Notes: a model not told the origin generated them from the letters alone. Shown: positions 1 through 11,579, counted from the stretch's first letter. The stretch: DNA of 64,000 bases from Bathynomus jamesi (GCA_023014485.1 JAJOZX010000088.1:1967001-2031000); one strand, 5' to 3'. Numbers and translations: made by a program.

Positions 1-2400
1 CTGTTTAGACACAACTTTGCACTAAAGCGCTTGCCAGGATTCTTTGCAATTTGGGCACGATCAAGTTGTATACCTTCGCGGTCGCGGTAACGTTGAATAT
101 AGGCAGACTTTTCATCTTCGGTGTCAACTCCTCGCGGATACCCTGATGCCTCAACCTTATCCTTCAAAAATGCGTTTATATATGGTGTGAAAAGGTTGGG
201 TAGCTTCTGAAACCTCCACACCTCATGTATCTTCAGTATTCTATACCCATGGCGTACGGCTAGGGCCAGCTCTGGACTTGTATATACGCCTCTGATCTTA
301 CGCTGGTGGGGTATATGGTTACAATTACCGTTATTCTCTTCCGCGCACTTCACGCACAGGGGAAACATGAGCTTGTGGTCGATAACGACGGGTAAGATTG
401 GCATCCATAAATTGCGTGGGGGAGTACGTCTACGAAAGAGAGCCCAAAGTAACGATCATTCAAATTTCTTGAAAATTCATTGATGGAGGGCAGGTTAGGT
501 CCCACCAGTTTCTCAGGAGCGCCCACGGGGTACGGATTGTTCTTCATCACGTATGGGTATAAAGAACAGAAATCGTAGTAATGGAGCTTCACACCCTCCG
601 TAGGTGGAAAGTATAGCCTGAATGGATTTGTACGTCCTCCAAACAAGCTATCACCACATTTGAGAGGATCCAGCACCATTGAACGCTTGATCGTGTTTAT
701 TTCCTCACGGTACACCTCGTCTGTCTCCATCCGTGCATCATATTCATGCTCCCACAAGACTTTGTGAGTGAACTGGGATCCTATAAGTTGATCGCGGGTG
801 CGGGTCCATGCAAGACAGTCGGCAGGAGATCTACCGTGGATATCTCCGGCGATTCCGCACTCAGGACGGGGGCATCCATGCCACCAGCATCCGTTAAAGG
901 AGTACACAGTCTTCACACCAGTGACACGGTTTTCACTTAACCCATCAACCCAAAAAACACGACCGTTAATCTTAATGGGCACTTCACCCGTGTTGCGGGC
1001 GTGCTTTATGTATACACCTGTCTGTTGCTGTAGGTGTATGAGCCAGTAAATAGCCTTGTGGCCGTAACTGCGGGGTTGTTTCGGTGAATAATGGCTAAGG
1101 TGGCTTTAGGCATGAAGTTATTTTTGAACACCGTAAAACATAATGACGCGATGGTGGTTGCGACTTGCAGCGGATCGCATTTGAAACGGCCTATGTACAT
1201 CCTTCTAAAGGCCTGGAAACATACTCTAAGCACGCGCACATCATTCACGCAATAACGCTCACATTCATCAGCTATATTATAAGGATTACGTTCATTAAAA
1301 CTGTTGTAGTATCGATCAAAGTCTTCACGTTCATCTACACTCATACAATCATAGTTAAAATAATGTTTGGGTGGTGGTGGGCCTACGTAGTTTAAAGTAG
1401 GAAAGTGTAAGGGAAGTATCCTTTGAAACTTCAGCTGCTACCCCATCACCTTGGGTAGCTTTGCTAATTTACAAGGTGTGAATAATAAAGTGTCTTTAAA
1501 TTGTACATTGCCTCTTATTTGCATCTGTATTAATTTGTTGCCTCTTTTCAATGGATCACCTGTAAATATCTCAGAGGATTCGTGCTCAAGCAACTCCTTA
1601 TAAAGGAACTGCGTGTCAAACTTTGCCCGTTATGGGCGAGAATATACACAGTCATTTTTTGAACTTGTCGGCTAACTTGACAATATAGGACACAAATAGT
1701 TTCACAGGACTATCGTGGACATTCGTTTTAAAAACGTTTGTCCGTTTACCGCATTTGGGGCACTCGTCACATTCGATCCCATACACTCATCGCAGATAGT
1801 CTGGCTCACAAGTAAATGTGGAATTACCTCTTTGGTTTCAGCGTTCGTATATGTTTCTATATCGTAGTATACAGTTATACAGGGTTTTTTTAGGCTTGCG
1901 TCTTTCATATAACATACATGTTTACTCCATCCGCCTTATATCCTCCTGGCATGTAGGACAGTGAATTTCGTCACATTGTGCTTAAATTTCCCCAATTATC
2001 CATTGTGTGAAACATACCACATTCACAGATTCTCATTTTCCTGCACGTGCCAGTTGATTTATGGATCAAAGCAGTTATTATTGAAAATGTGCGTCTACAC
2101 ACATCACAGTCTCTCTTCTCAGCTTCAACTACACGGCTTTCACATTTGGTGCTTTTACACTGTTCACATACCATGTGACATTCTTTACAATGTTTCACTA
2201 TATCATCCGCAAACTCGAGGCACCCCTTACACAAATCATGATGTCTCCATATTTTCGACTTTTGTCATAACTCGCGTAAAGCACCTTATATTACGGATGG
2301 GGAGATACGTTGCCCTGACAACCTAAAATAAGTAGGGGCTTGTACGATCTCTCACACAGCTTTTAAAAACATACACAGTCCTACGATCATCCAACCAAAT
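1..2400 (-). pseudogene. polB: Polinton protein-primed family B DNA polymerase, broken and cut by window edge
   Basis: This would replicate the element by protein-primed synthesis. Read on the minus strand from 2400 down. A cysteine-rich region with C-x2-C pairs lies at 2234-1971. The exonuclease I motif YDIET is at about 1870-1850. An exonuclease III-like block with YC-x2-DV is near 1240. A GCWWHGCP block is near 890, polymerase motif A (YYDFCSLYPYVMK) near 560, and the motif B approach NPGKRFSAKLCLN lies at the left edge. Motif C and the C-terminus are outside the window. The frame changes repeatedly: one shift near 410, one between 1006 and 982, and heavy stop-codon damage between 1700 and 1350. 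It cannot give a full-length product. Confidence 0.88.
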
Positions 2401-2404
2401 ACAA

Positions 2405-3068
2405 CTATACGACATTCATTTCCTGTTCTACCCTTCTCAGCTCTTCAGGACCCATATTACAGTCAAATTCAAGTTCACAGTCTACAGCTAGTTTACGGGC
2501 ACGCTCCACGACCGTAGGCAGCCAAATTTTTGGCCTGTGTATTTTGTACAGTAAACATGCGAGCCAAGACTACTGCTATAAAGCCGCAACCACGATCGAC
2601 GTTTATATGCCGTAAATAATCGAGAATTGAGTTAAGAGTATACGGTATGGCACTATGACCCGCAACACGGAATACACGATCAATATTTACGTGAAGTGTC
2701 CATATTAAGGCTATACTACTTTGGGCGGCTTGCATTATACGTCCTAATATATATTCTACATCTTCATCCGCCAAACGTCTAAATGGCACTACTACCCAAT
2801 AATCATCTACATCACCGTCATCTGACCCGAATCCGAAGGACAGACTCGTCCTGACTTCACGCTCGTTGCGGTTCTGAAGAGCAAACTCTATAATACGCTG
2901 TACAACCCGGCGTAGCCCGCGCTCAATTCCATTGCTATACATGGCTCTAGGGTCGACCCTGACTCTATACCGATTTCTAGTCAAGGCTGGGTTGGGGGCT
3001 GCGGAGCGCACCAACTCAAACGTTATATCATCCTCAACAGAACGAGTCACCGCTGTAGAGGATAACAA
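2405..3068 (-). pseudogene. N-terminal region of Polinton polymerase gene
   Basis: A 191-codon open frame (3068-2493) lies just upstream of the polymerase cysteine-rich region on the same strand. Its first frame ends at 2493, and an overlapping frame continues with a charged helical-looking segment to about 2406, so a one-base shift near 2500 is likely. Arthropod Polinton polymerases commonly have a long poorly conserved N-terminal extension, and position and orientation fit that. It contains an acidic stretch (GSDDGDVDDYW) and no motif I can name. It could instead be a separate small gene. Confidence 0.55.
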
Positions 3069-3618
3069 GAGTTTATATTGGATGATGTGGGATTGGTTGC
3101 GTAAGACGTTGCGGGTTGGGGATCTATTATTGCTGACTCAACAGAACGGGGGACAGCTGTTGAGGATGGACAAGGGGCTATATCGGCCAAAGATGCTGAT
3201 GTGGGGATGGCAGCGTAAGACGTTGAGGCTTGACTCAACAGAACGGGGGGCAACTGTGGCGGATGAATAAGTGGATATATTGACGGAAGGTGCTGCTGGG
3301 GGGGCTTGTTGCGTAAGACGTTGAGGGTTGGGGTTCTATTACTGGTGGTTGGCTAAAAACAGACGCGTATTTCGGTCGCTTTATACCTGAAGTGGGGTTC
3401 TCTTCATCATACCTCCGCTTTGAACGTGCTACCGCTATCGCTGGTGAGGGTTCGTCTGCAGGGGAGGATTCTGTGATCACAACTACACTGTCGTCGGGGT
3501 CATCCGTAATGTCGATGATGGGGTGCTGTTCCTCATCGTCATTCACGGTTCTGTGGGAGAAGAAAACAAAATATAAGGAACAGCACTCAAAATTTGTAAT
3601 ATTTTGTAAATGATCCAC
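3047..3618 (-). other. Low-complexity coding-like tract with QPSTSYAT repeats
   Basis: On the minus strand two open frames (3618-3235 and 3253-3047) encode an acidic serine/proline-rich segment. A repeated unit of the form PQPSTSYAT occurs at about 3340, 3230 and 3110. At DNA level the plus strand shows three degenerate copies of a roughly 70-110 base unit containing TTGCGTAAGACGTTG. It probably belongs to the disordered N-terminal extension of the polymerase gene, broken by unequal repeat changes. Function unknown. Confidence 0.5.
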
Positions 3619-3640
3619 TTAGGAGTGTGACGTGTTAGAA

Positions 3641-4270
3641 ATGGACTCTGTAGAAAAATTCAGATTCACGAGCCCATCCACATGTATTATATCTGGACCT
3701 ACAGGATGTGGTAAAACTGTGTTTATGCTTAAAATCATTAAAGAAAAGGGAGAGATGTTCTCGAAATTTGTGCATAAAGTTATATGGTGCTATTCGACGT
3801 ATCAATCAGTGTTCAACGAGTACCAAGATGATATTTTGTTCCACAAAGGTGTATATGACGTTAATTCGTTAAAGGGAAATGAACATACAGTCATTGTAAT
3901 TGACGATCTCATGTTGGAGATGGATAAAACGTTTGCCGAGACATTTACAGTATTCTCCCACCATCTTAACATAAGCGTGTTCTTCATCAATCAGAATCTA
4001 TTTTTCAAAAATAGATACATGCGCGATGTGTCGTTAAATACACAATATCTAGTCTTATTCGCACAACGTAGAGATGTATCACAAATTGGGGTATTAGCCA
4101 ATCAAATGTTCCCGAATCAGCGTAAGGAGTTTTTGGAAGTTTATAAAGAAGCTACAAGCACGCGTTACGGATATTTGCTTTGCGACCTTCATCCGCGAAA
4201 CACGTTTAGGGTGCTTCTAAGAACGAATATATTTCCAAACGAGCCTGAAACGGTGTATATTCCACGATGA
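3641..4270 (+). CDS. Polinton packaging ATPase (FtsK/HerA superfamily, A32-like)
   Basis: Predicted to drive genome packaging into the capsid. The open frame is intact at about 209 residues. Walker A is GPTGCGKT at residues 17-24 of the ATG-initiated protein. Walker B follows a hydrophobic strand as VIVIDDLM near residue 90. Size and motifs fit the packaging ATPase shared by Polintons, virophages and nucleocytoplasmic DNA viruses. I chose ATG 3641 over the GTG nine bases upstream because the family normally begins with a short acidic/aromatic segment. Its TGA overlaps the next ATG (ATGA at 4267-4270), which supports a compact virus-like gene string. It is one of the few undamaged genes of this element. 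Confidence 0.9.
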   Translation: MDSVEKFRFTSPSTCIISGPTGCGKTVFMLKIIKEKGEMFSKFVHKVIWCYSTYQSVFNEYQDDILFHKGVYDVNSLKGNEHTVIVIDDLMLEMDKTFAETFTVFSHHLNISVFFINQNLFFKNRYMRDVSLNTQYLVLFAQRRDVSQIGVLANQMFPNQRKEFLEVYKEATSTRYGYLLCDLHPRNTFRVLLRTNIFPNEPETVYIPR

Positions 4271-4572
4271 CAAAGAGACTGAAGAAATACCGTGAATTAA
4301 TAAAAATCTATCATCGACTGCCCCGCGCAATGCAGCAGATGTTTATTAAAAATATCGACTCGGACTTTTTAAAATGCATCTGTGAAATCTGTCTTAACGT
4401 TATAAATTGCAATGTATCAATGAAACCATCTCAGAAGGCTCGCCTACGCCGTTACAAGAACATAACACGTGCACTCGCTCGTAAAAGTCAAACTGTAGCG
4501 AAGAAAAAACGAATTATTGTACAAACAGGAGGGTCATTTCTCCCCATCTTATTTTCAGTTTTGGGTTATTAG
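4267..4572 (+). CDS. Small basic Polinton protein with hydrophobic GG-containing C-terminus
   Basis: A 101-residue strongly basic protein. Its central arginine/lysine-rich helix includes KARLRRYKNI, and it ends with a glycine pair followed by a hydrophobic tail (GGSFLPILFSVLGY). A protein of this layout recurs next to the ATPase in animal Polintons and adintovirus-like elements, where it is thought to be a minor virion or core component. That role is inferred from family context, not shown here. The start codon overlaps the ATPase stop. The frame is intact. Confidence 0.7.
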   Translation: MTKRLKKYRELIKIYHRLPRAMQQMFIKNIDSDFLKCICEICLNVINCNVSMKPSQKARLRRYKNITRALARKSQTVAKKKRIIVQTGGSFLPILFSVLGY

Positions 4573-5089
4573 GCACAGCACGGGGGACGATGAACATGGC
4601 GACATAGGACCTGTACCCGACGATACAGCTGACCAACCAAAGATTAAGGGATCAGCCACACAACATATCGAGCATGTATTAAAAAGCACCCTCCCACATA
4701 CATTGAGGAATAAAGGTTTAAGTCTTTATAATCTATTGAATGAGGACCCAGCCATACAATGGACCGATACAGGCGAGATCATTGTGGAAGGATCAAGGGT
4801 ATAGGGGTCGAATATCGTAGACATTGTCCATGATCTGGTGAGAAAGTGGGGTAGGCTATCACCATCAGGATGGAAGCATATTAAAGCAAGACTACAACAA
4901 ATAAATGTCCCTAAAGCGTTGATAGGAAAACTGAACAGGTTAAAAGACTTGGAACATGCAACGTATGTGGCACAATTGAAGACGCCGTCACCCCCGGCGG
5001 TAACACCTTTGAAGAGGAGAAAGAAGAGGATAAACAACGGTCAACCCTACCCACGTGCCTCTAAAATACGCAAATGGCTAACGTATTAA
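4573..5089 (+). pseudogene. Conserved small Polinton protein with in-frame stop
   Basis: One reading frame runs from about 4573 to 5089, apart from a TAG at 4802-4804. Residues on both sides of the stop belong together: an NEDPAIQWTDTGE segment before it and GSNIVDIVHDLVR then GWKHIKARL after it form the pattern of a small protein found beside the integrase in many animal Polintons. No ATG is visible in this frame near 4573, so the start has also been lost or the frame shifted. The tail is basic (PLKRRKKR). Function is unknown in the family. It overlaps the integrase start at 5074. Confidence 0.7.
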
Positions 5090-6010
5090 GTAAACGCTAT
5101 TAGACATTTCTAACCCAGCCTCTTACGGCGGCGTAGATAGACTGTACAGAAGTGTTTACGAGTAGGAAAAAAAGATGAGAGATTTTTGCGGGAGCAGGAC
5201 GCTTATACGCTTCATAAGCCTGTGAGAAAAAGGTTTAAAACAGCCAAGACAACGGCTGCCTCGATTGATTCTATTTGGGAAGCAGATTTAACAGACATGC
5301 AAAGATATTCTGTGTATAACGATGGTTACCGTTACATTCTATTCATAATAGATGTATTCTCTAGATATCTGTGGCTAGTTCCTCTGAAAAATAAATCACC
5401 TGAAACAGTTGCTAAAGCCACCAAAACGATAATGTTAAAAGAAAACAGGGTTCCTGGCTATTTTTGTACGGATATGGGGAAGGAATTTATAGGCCGTGCT
5501 TTTCAGAACATGTTGACAGAGTTTAATATCAGCTATTACACAACCAATTCTATACATAAGGCTTCTTTAGCTAAAAGAGTTCAACGTACCATAAAGGAAC
5601 GCATGCACCGCTATTTTACACATAAAAACACATACAGATTTCTAGACATTCTGGAATCATTGGCATCATCCTACAACCGCTCACACCATCGCACGATTGG
5701 GGCAACACCTAACGAAGTTTTAGAAAGAGATACGCCCCCGAGAAGAGATGGATCACCAACACCACCACACTCTGCGCGCTTCAAAATCAATGATTATTTA
5801 AGGCTGTCGCGTTCGGGAAATAAATTCGCAAAGGGTTTAGAGCAAGGATGGACACGTGAGATTTTTAAAGTTAGGGCTATGAGACCTAAAGGTGAGATAA
5901 TGATGTATTACGTTGAAGATTTGAATGGGGAAGAAATCTCGGGAGGCTTTGACCGCGAGGAATTGCAGAAAATTGCATTTAATTTAGCAAAAAATGTGTT
6001 TCAAATTTAA
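5074..6010 (+). pseudogene. int: Polinton retrovirus-type integrase, frameshifted, catalytic Glu replaced
   Basis: It would insert the element by the rve (DDE) reaction. The likely start is ATG 5074, inside the end of the previous gene. The N-terminal segment then changes frame twice: a stop at 5101 in the start frame, and NPASYGGVDRLYRSVYE in another frame at 5112-5162. The catalytic core is open from about 5141. It shows EADLTDMQ (first Asp), CTDMGKEF (second Asp) and QDAYTLHKPVR upstream. The third acid, normally in an AER motif, reads AKR near 5573. A chromo-like C-terminal region follows (GGFDREELQKI). Both the frame breaks and the Glu-to-Lys change argue against activity. Confidence 0.88.
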
Positions 6011-6135
6011 AAAATTTTAGGAAGCAAAGGTTCAGGAAAGAGAAAAATGTACCTGGTGAAATTGCTAGGGTACCCAGAAAGCTTCAACACCTATATAAAA
6101 GCTGATGCAATAATGAAGCTTAAATAGTATGCAAC

Positions 6136-7005
6136 ATGGCTCCTAACCATTTCTACGCCACACTCCCGTCCTCCTCGTCCCTGTCTGTACACCCTAACAA
6201 CACACTAGCCAACTTTGTATCAGATCTCCATGGACCCATTGAATTAGGTCGTGATTCGTATGAGGTGGGGTTATGTGAACTCCAGTTAACCACCAAATTT
6301 TTAACTCTTGAAAAAGCACAGGTCATATTTCTGATCCTTAGAAGCACCGATGAATGCGAAAAATTAGGCATAATCTTAGACAATACTGTACGCTCAACCC
6401 TGTGCGGTGAAGGACGGTTCTATAGCATAAATGTTTCGTTAGGAATCGGGCATTATGATACAGCCATGGATATTGTGGAGGGTTTAAAGAAGAGTCTTGA
6501 AAATTCGTACATGACAAACGATTTACTTTTTGAAATCGTAAACATAGACACGCCCGCATGCACATTGAGGTTAAAATCAACGCTTAGTAAAAATATTAGA
6601 GATAAAGAGCTGTTCACAATTGCGGCTGAGGGCCGATATAGCGCGGTCTTCCAAAGAGAGACATTTCACGAGGCACAACGTGACTTGTCCAGCTTAATGT
6701 TTCAATTGAAGATGGAGAAATTTGCTGAAAGCTCTCAGTCCCCAGACATGTGCTATATTTACAGTAATATAGTGGAGCACCAGTTTGTTGGGGATACCCA
6801 GGCACGCCTGCTGCTTATTGCCCACATCCCCAACCATAGAGGAAGGAGTTTGAGTATTACATATGACAGACCCCATTATGTGAATGTCGCCACTAATTTA
6901 ATAACCAATATCTCAATATATATAAGAACGATTGAGGGTGAAAACTTCCCATTCGGTAACGGGAGCTTAACAGTGAAGCTACACTTTCGACGCACTGAGT
7001 TATAA
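6136..7005 (+). CDS. Polinton penton-like minor capsid protein
   Basis: An intact 289-residue frame. The N-terminus has the characteristic form MxxxHFYxTLPSSSS, then HPNNTLANF and YEVGLCELQL, which I recognise as the start of the single jelly-roll penton protein of animal Polintons. That protein occupies capsid vertices in the predicted virion. The start is preceded by a short AT-rich gap after the integrase. The stop (TAA 7003-7005) overlaps the next ATG (7005). I see no frame damage, unlike the major capsid gene. Confidence 0.8.
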   Translation: MAPNHFYATLPSSSSLSVHPNNTLANFVSDLHGPIELGRDSYEVGLCELQLTTKFLTLEKAQVIFLILRSTDECEKLGIILDNTVRSTLCGEGRFYSINVSLGIGHYDTAMDIVEGLKKSLENSYMTNDLLFEIVNIDTPACTLRLKSTLSKNIRDKELFTIAAEGRYSAVFQRETFHEAQRDLSSLMFQLKMEKFAESSQSPDMCYIYSNIVEHQFVGDTQARLLLIAHIPNHRGRSLSITYDRPHYVNVATNLITNISIYIRTIEGENFPFGNGSLTVKLHFRRTEL

Positions 7006-7260
7006 TGGATAGAAAGCCTTTCACCGTCTATCGAGGGGTGAGATACCAGCGCGGTAGTGGACTTGGGTCCATTTTTTCATCCATACTACGTACGGCTGTT
7101 CCTTTGCTGAAGAGGGGTGCAGATACCTCGGAAGGAAAGCGCTACAATCAGGTCTTAACACTGCAGAAGACGTATTGGCTGGGGCTAAACCTAAAGAAGC
7201 TCTAAAAAAACATTTAAAGCGCACACGGACGAAATCATCAAAGATCTACAGATCTAAAGA
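7005..7260 (+). pseudogene. Polinton membrane-active-type protein, 5' part, frameshifted and split by LINE
   Basis: The start VYRGVRYQRGSGLGSIF with a following hydrophobic helix and LLKRGA matches a small Polinton protein usually coded between penton and capsid and compared with adenovirus pVI/pX. The open frame stops at 7205. A one-base shift near 7121 moves the conserved coding into the next frame, which stays open to 7260, where the inserted LINE begins. The C-terminal basic part lies beyond the LINE at 11785-11901. Role is inferred from position and glycine/hydrophobic pattern only. Confidence 0.65.
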
Positions 7261-7827
7261 AGCTAAGGCTAACAAAGGCCCTAAGATCCACTCTAAGGTT
7301 AGCCCGAGAGAAAGGAAAGAGTAGGGGGTTAAGAGAAGAGAAGAGAATAAGGGGTTAAGTAAGTAGCAACACCTATCACTCGTGGGTTAACATTCATTCA
7401 GAAAAAGAGGAAAAAAGACTCACCATCATCATCCGCCGGCCACTGCCGACAAGTCAGAAAAATAGTCCGAGAGAATAGGAGAGGGGTGAAAGATGAAAAG
7501 AAGTAAAATAAGAACGCTTACAAACCATGCAAACACAGTCTTAACTCACAGTCATACCATGCAAACTACAAACATGCAAGAGAGTTACAGACATGCAAAG
7601 TAAAAAAAGTAAGTAAAGTTAAACAAAAAGCGGGTTAGTTTACGCTACGAGCTACATCTACGTTCGTGTTAGTCTAATTTTTTTTTTTTTTTTTTATAAT
7701 TTTTTTTTTATAATTTTATTGCTGGCATCACACGCTGGCATGTCACAGCTGGCATTGATCGTCAACAGACTCATTCATCCTCGAGCACCACCACCAGAGC
7801 TCCTGTTGCTAACTTTGTTTTTTTAAA

Positions 7828-10637
7828 TTAAACAACGTTAATACTTTTAAAATGTCTGTGAAGACGGTTCTTAAACATATTAACGCTGGTAGAATGAACG
7901 ACTGACGCGGGAAGATTATTCCATTTATCAATTACTTTAAACGTAAAGAAGTTTTTAGCGATGTTAGTAATGAAACGTCTGCCACGCAACTTAAATCCGT
8001 TATTGCGAGTATTACTATTATCGAAAGTGAACAATTTGTCAAAATTTACGCTATCGACGTTATTAACGATTTTGAAAACTTCAATAAGCTCCCCCCTTAA
8101 TCTTCTAGTTGCGAGTGAATACAAGTCTAACTCTTTAATCCTATCTTCATAAGGCTTATTGCGCAATGACGGAATAAGTTTCGTGGCACGAAGCTGAACC
8201 CTTTCTAACCTATCAATATCCTCACGCAAGTACGGGCACCAAAACTGAACGGCATATTCTAAATGAGGCCTGACTAGGGACTTGTAAAGGGGCAATATAA
8301 TATCCTTCGATTTAAATTTGAATTACGCGCTATGAAGCCTAACATCCTATTAGCTTTTGCGCAAGACTCCAGGCACTGGTTCCTAACCTTTAAATCCTTA
8401 GATACGCGTACGCCTAAATCTACTTCCTCGTCAACGCTCACTAACTCCCTATCATCCATCGTGTACCCGTAATTATTGTTGCGAGAACCTATATGCAAAA
8501 CTTTACATTTGTCTACGTTAAATTGCATCTGCCACTTATCTGTCCATTCCATAATCCTATTTACATCGTCTTGGATCCTATTTCTATCGTCCTCGTTAAC
8601 AACCTTACCGCCTATTTTAGTATCGTCCGCGAATTTTGAAACGTTACTAGTCAATCCTACATCTATGTCGTTAATGTAAATTACGAATAGCATTGGGCCT
8701 AACACTGAACCCTGTGGGACACCGCTACCTACATCTAACCACCCCGATTCACTACCATTAACAACGACCCTCTGTCTCCTAGCACGAAGCCATTCTTCTA
8801 ACCAGTTAGCTACCTGACCGCGTATACCGTGCGCTTTGACCTTCGCAATTAGTCTCCTATGCGGAACTGTATCGAACGCCTTTTTAAAATCTAAATAAAT
8901 AACGTCAGCTGCTCTATGCCTATCGTATTCGCGCACTATTTCGTTATAAAATTCTAACAAATTAGTTAAACAAGACCCATGGCGTCGAAACCCATGCTGA
9001 CTACTATTAATCAAATCTCTACTTTCTAAGTGATCGAAAATACGATCCCTAACTACGGATTCCAAAAGTTTACCGACAATTGACGTTAAGCTAATGGGCC
9101 TATAATTGCTAGCTACTGCGCGGTCGCCTTTTTTTAAAAATAGGCGTGACGTTAGCTAATTTGAAGTCTTCAGGAATATCCCCGTTTCGAGTGACTGATT
9201 AAAAATCTTCGTTAAGGGGCCTACGATAACGTCTTTCAAATCTTTCAAATGTCTGGGATAAAACGCGTCAGGGCCTGGAGCCTTGCTAACTTTTAGCCTA
9301 TCGATATAGTGCGCAATCTCAGCCTCGTAAACAGTTATTTCATCTAAAATAGTCTCGCTACTAAATGGAACGATATCGTCCACGTCGGGGACATTATTTA
9401 CGTCTTCTACGGTAAAAACTGTCGCAAGAAAGTTATTAAAAATACCCGCCATCGCCTGAGCGTCTGAAGCCAAAGCGCCATTAACATCCACTAGAGGGCC
9501 TATGTTATGTTTTACCGGCTTACGATTATTTACGTATTCAAAAAACTTTTTGGGATTATGTTTACTATCCGCAGCTATAAGTATGCTCTAAATTACGCTT
9601 GGCATTCCTAACTGATCTTTTAACCAGACGCCTAAGCTCGATATATCTATTAAAGTTAGCTGCCGTGCCATTGCGCTTATTAAGTCTATACGCTCTATTA
9701 CGCTCGGTTATAAACTCGCCTATTTCCCTATTCCACCACTTCGGCCTACCACGATTTCTAGCGCGCTTGGGCCTACGAGGAATAAACTCCCTTTCAATAT
9801 TCCTAAAACTTTCTTTAAACGCCACCCAACGCAAATTTGTGTCATTACCCATAAATAAGTTATCCCAGTCCACTACTCTCATCCTATCAGCAAAACTATC
9901 AAAATTAGCACTACGAAAATCAGGGACTTCTATTACGTTACTATCCTTAGTTTTTTCTATCAATAACTTAAACCTAAGAATTTGATGATCACTACATCCT
10001 AAACTCTCGCCTACTTCTAAACCTTCGACTATAAATTATTCTCGCCGTTCGTCATCACCAAATCTAAAATATTGTCACCGCGCGATGGTTCGGTAACTAT
10101 CTGTCGTAAAAAGTTATCGTCCATAAACTCAACCAATCTCAAACCCTCCTCATTACCAGTAAAATTATCGTAATTAACATTAGGGCAGTTAAAGTCTCCG
10201 ACAATTATACTATTCCGATTGTCAATAAAATTACCAAGAAGTGAGTAAAATCTAGTATCTGTATCGAAGGGTTGAACGGGAGGTCTATAAACAACAACAA
10301 AATTAAAACTAATACTACGCGCCCTAACTTCAACTGCCGGAAAATCTAACTTAACCTCGATAACCCTAAGAGAATTACGAATGTACAGCAAAACGCCTCC
10401 GCCAAACCTATGTAACCTATCATTAGTAAAGAGTTTAAAACCCGGTATATCAAGTTCCCCCAACAAGTCCCGAGTCACGGTATTCAACCAAGTTTCAGTG
10501 ATAGCAACTATATCATAGTTGCCGTAATAAATTATCGCCTTAAATTCATTTAATTTATTTCTAATACTACGCGCATTACAATAAAAGACGTTTAAGTTAT
10601 TTTTTACCATGGGCCCGCGTTTTAAACTATTTATCAC
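7828..10637 (-). pseudogene. CR1-type LINE ORF2: endonuclease and reverse transcriptase
   Basis: Reading from 10637: the AP-like endonuclease shows NVFYCNARSIRNKL, ITETWL, GGGVLLYIRNSL, IVGDFNCPNV and SDHQI in order. A linker with RPKWWNREIGEF follows. The reverse transcriptase then shows QHGFRRHGSC, YLDFKKAFDTVPH, SGVPQGSVLGP and the catalytic KFADDTKI near 8620. A C-terminal thumb-like region with RPHLEYAVQFWCPY ends at 7828. The frame is broken near 10030, 9565, 9150 and 8300, so no single product is possible. The catalytic aspartates are still present. Confidence 0.92.
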
Positions 10638-11579
10638 GTCGGGCCCGCGTTTCCCGGACCTACAACGTTTAGAGAAGGCTTCGACCTATACAGCTTTCGC
10701 ACGTTTTCGTCTATTAACCTACCAAGCCTAGCATTACCTATTTCATTAAAATGCACCCCATCTTTTATAAAAAGGCTAGGATCACTGAATTCGGACCACA
10801 GCTTTACGAAGGGTACATTTTCCTCAGCACAAATCTCTTCTAATTTATTATTAAAAAATATTGTTTTTGACGTAATTCTAAGACCCAACCCGTGCCTAGG
10901 GGTAATACCTAGAACTAAAGACCTATCTGACCTCGCCTTCAGGGACCTAATTAACCCCCTATATCTCTCCAAAAGGTCAGGCACTCTCGTATCGGGCCTA
11001 TACGAGTCGTTGCCTCCTACCATTGTCACCAACATTGAGTGACGGGAGGCAACGTCGATCCTATCCACTTCGTCTCTAACTCTGTCAACCCTGGCCCCTG
11101 GCCCCCTCATTCACGTCCCTTTCCAAATGGGCGAAAGGGTTCGAAACCTCGATAGGGGGGGGATTCCTATCACCTAACGTACGCGGCCTAGCTCCACCCT
11201 TAACCTCTCTAAATCCCTCGCTATCTACTACTCTCGGACTAACCTTAAACTCTTCCTCAACTCTATCTAACCTTCCCGACAAGCTACGTAAACTAGAAAC
11301 TAGGTTACGCACCTCACCCTTCAAATTACTAACGTCTTCAACGTTAGTATTGGTTCGGCTTCCGTCAACCGTAGCCCTACCCCTGCCCTCATCAAGCGTT
11401 GCAAGTCTTTCCGCTACCTCACGTACACTGCGTTTTATATCAACTAATTCCTCCATGAACTCGCAAAAGAAACAAACCGATCTATCGGTAATCGCCATTG
11501 GACCGCCGTTATAATCCTTAAATTCCGAATACCACCGGTTTACCCTACACCTAACACACGACGCTTTCTGCGACGGCAT
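10634..11579 (-). pseudogene. CR1-type LINE ORF1: zinc finger, coiled coil and SGNH esterase, nucleophile block deleted
   Basis: The N-terminus has paired cysteines (CVRCR and CFFCEF) about 30 residues apart, like a PHD-type or related zinc finger. A coiled-coil-like stretch follows (LVDIKRSVREVAERL, LRSLSGRLDRVEEEF). The C-terminal part shows SGNH-hydrolase blocks: GGNDSYR (block III) and DGVHFNEIGNARLGR (block V). CR1-clade ORF1 proteins with esterase and PHD-like domains are known. Relative to the second copy at 55.7-56.2 kb, this copy lacks the segment with the GDS nucleophile. The sequence jumps from NEGARGQG directly to ARVDRVRDEV across the frame join near 11095. Confidence 0.8.

Noticed and set aside
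5186..6010. Endogenous retrovirus integrase
   Set aside because: Neighbouring ATPase, penton, capsid and protease genes and the QDAYTLHKPVR block identify a Polinton integrase. No LTR or gag is nearby.
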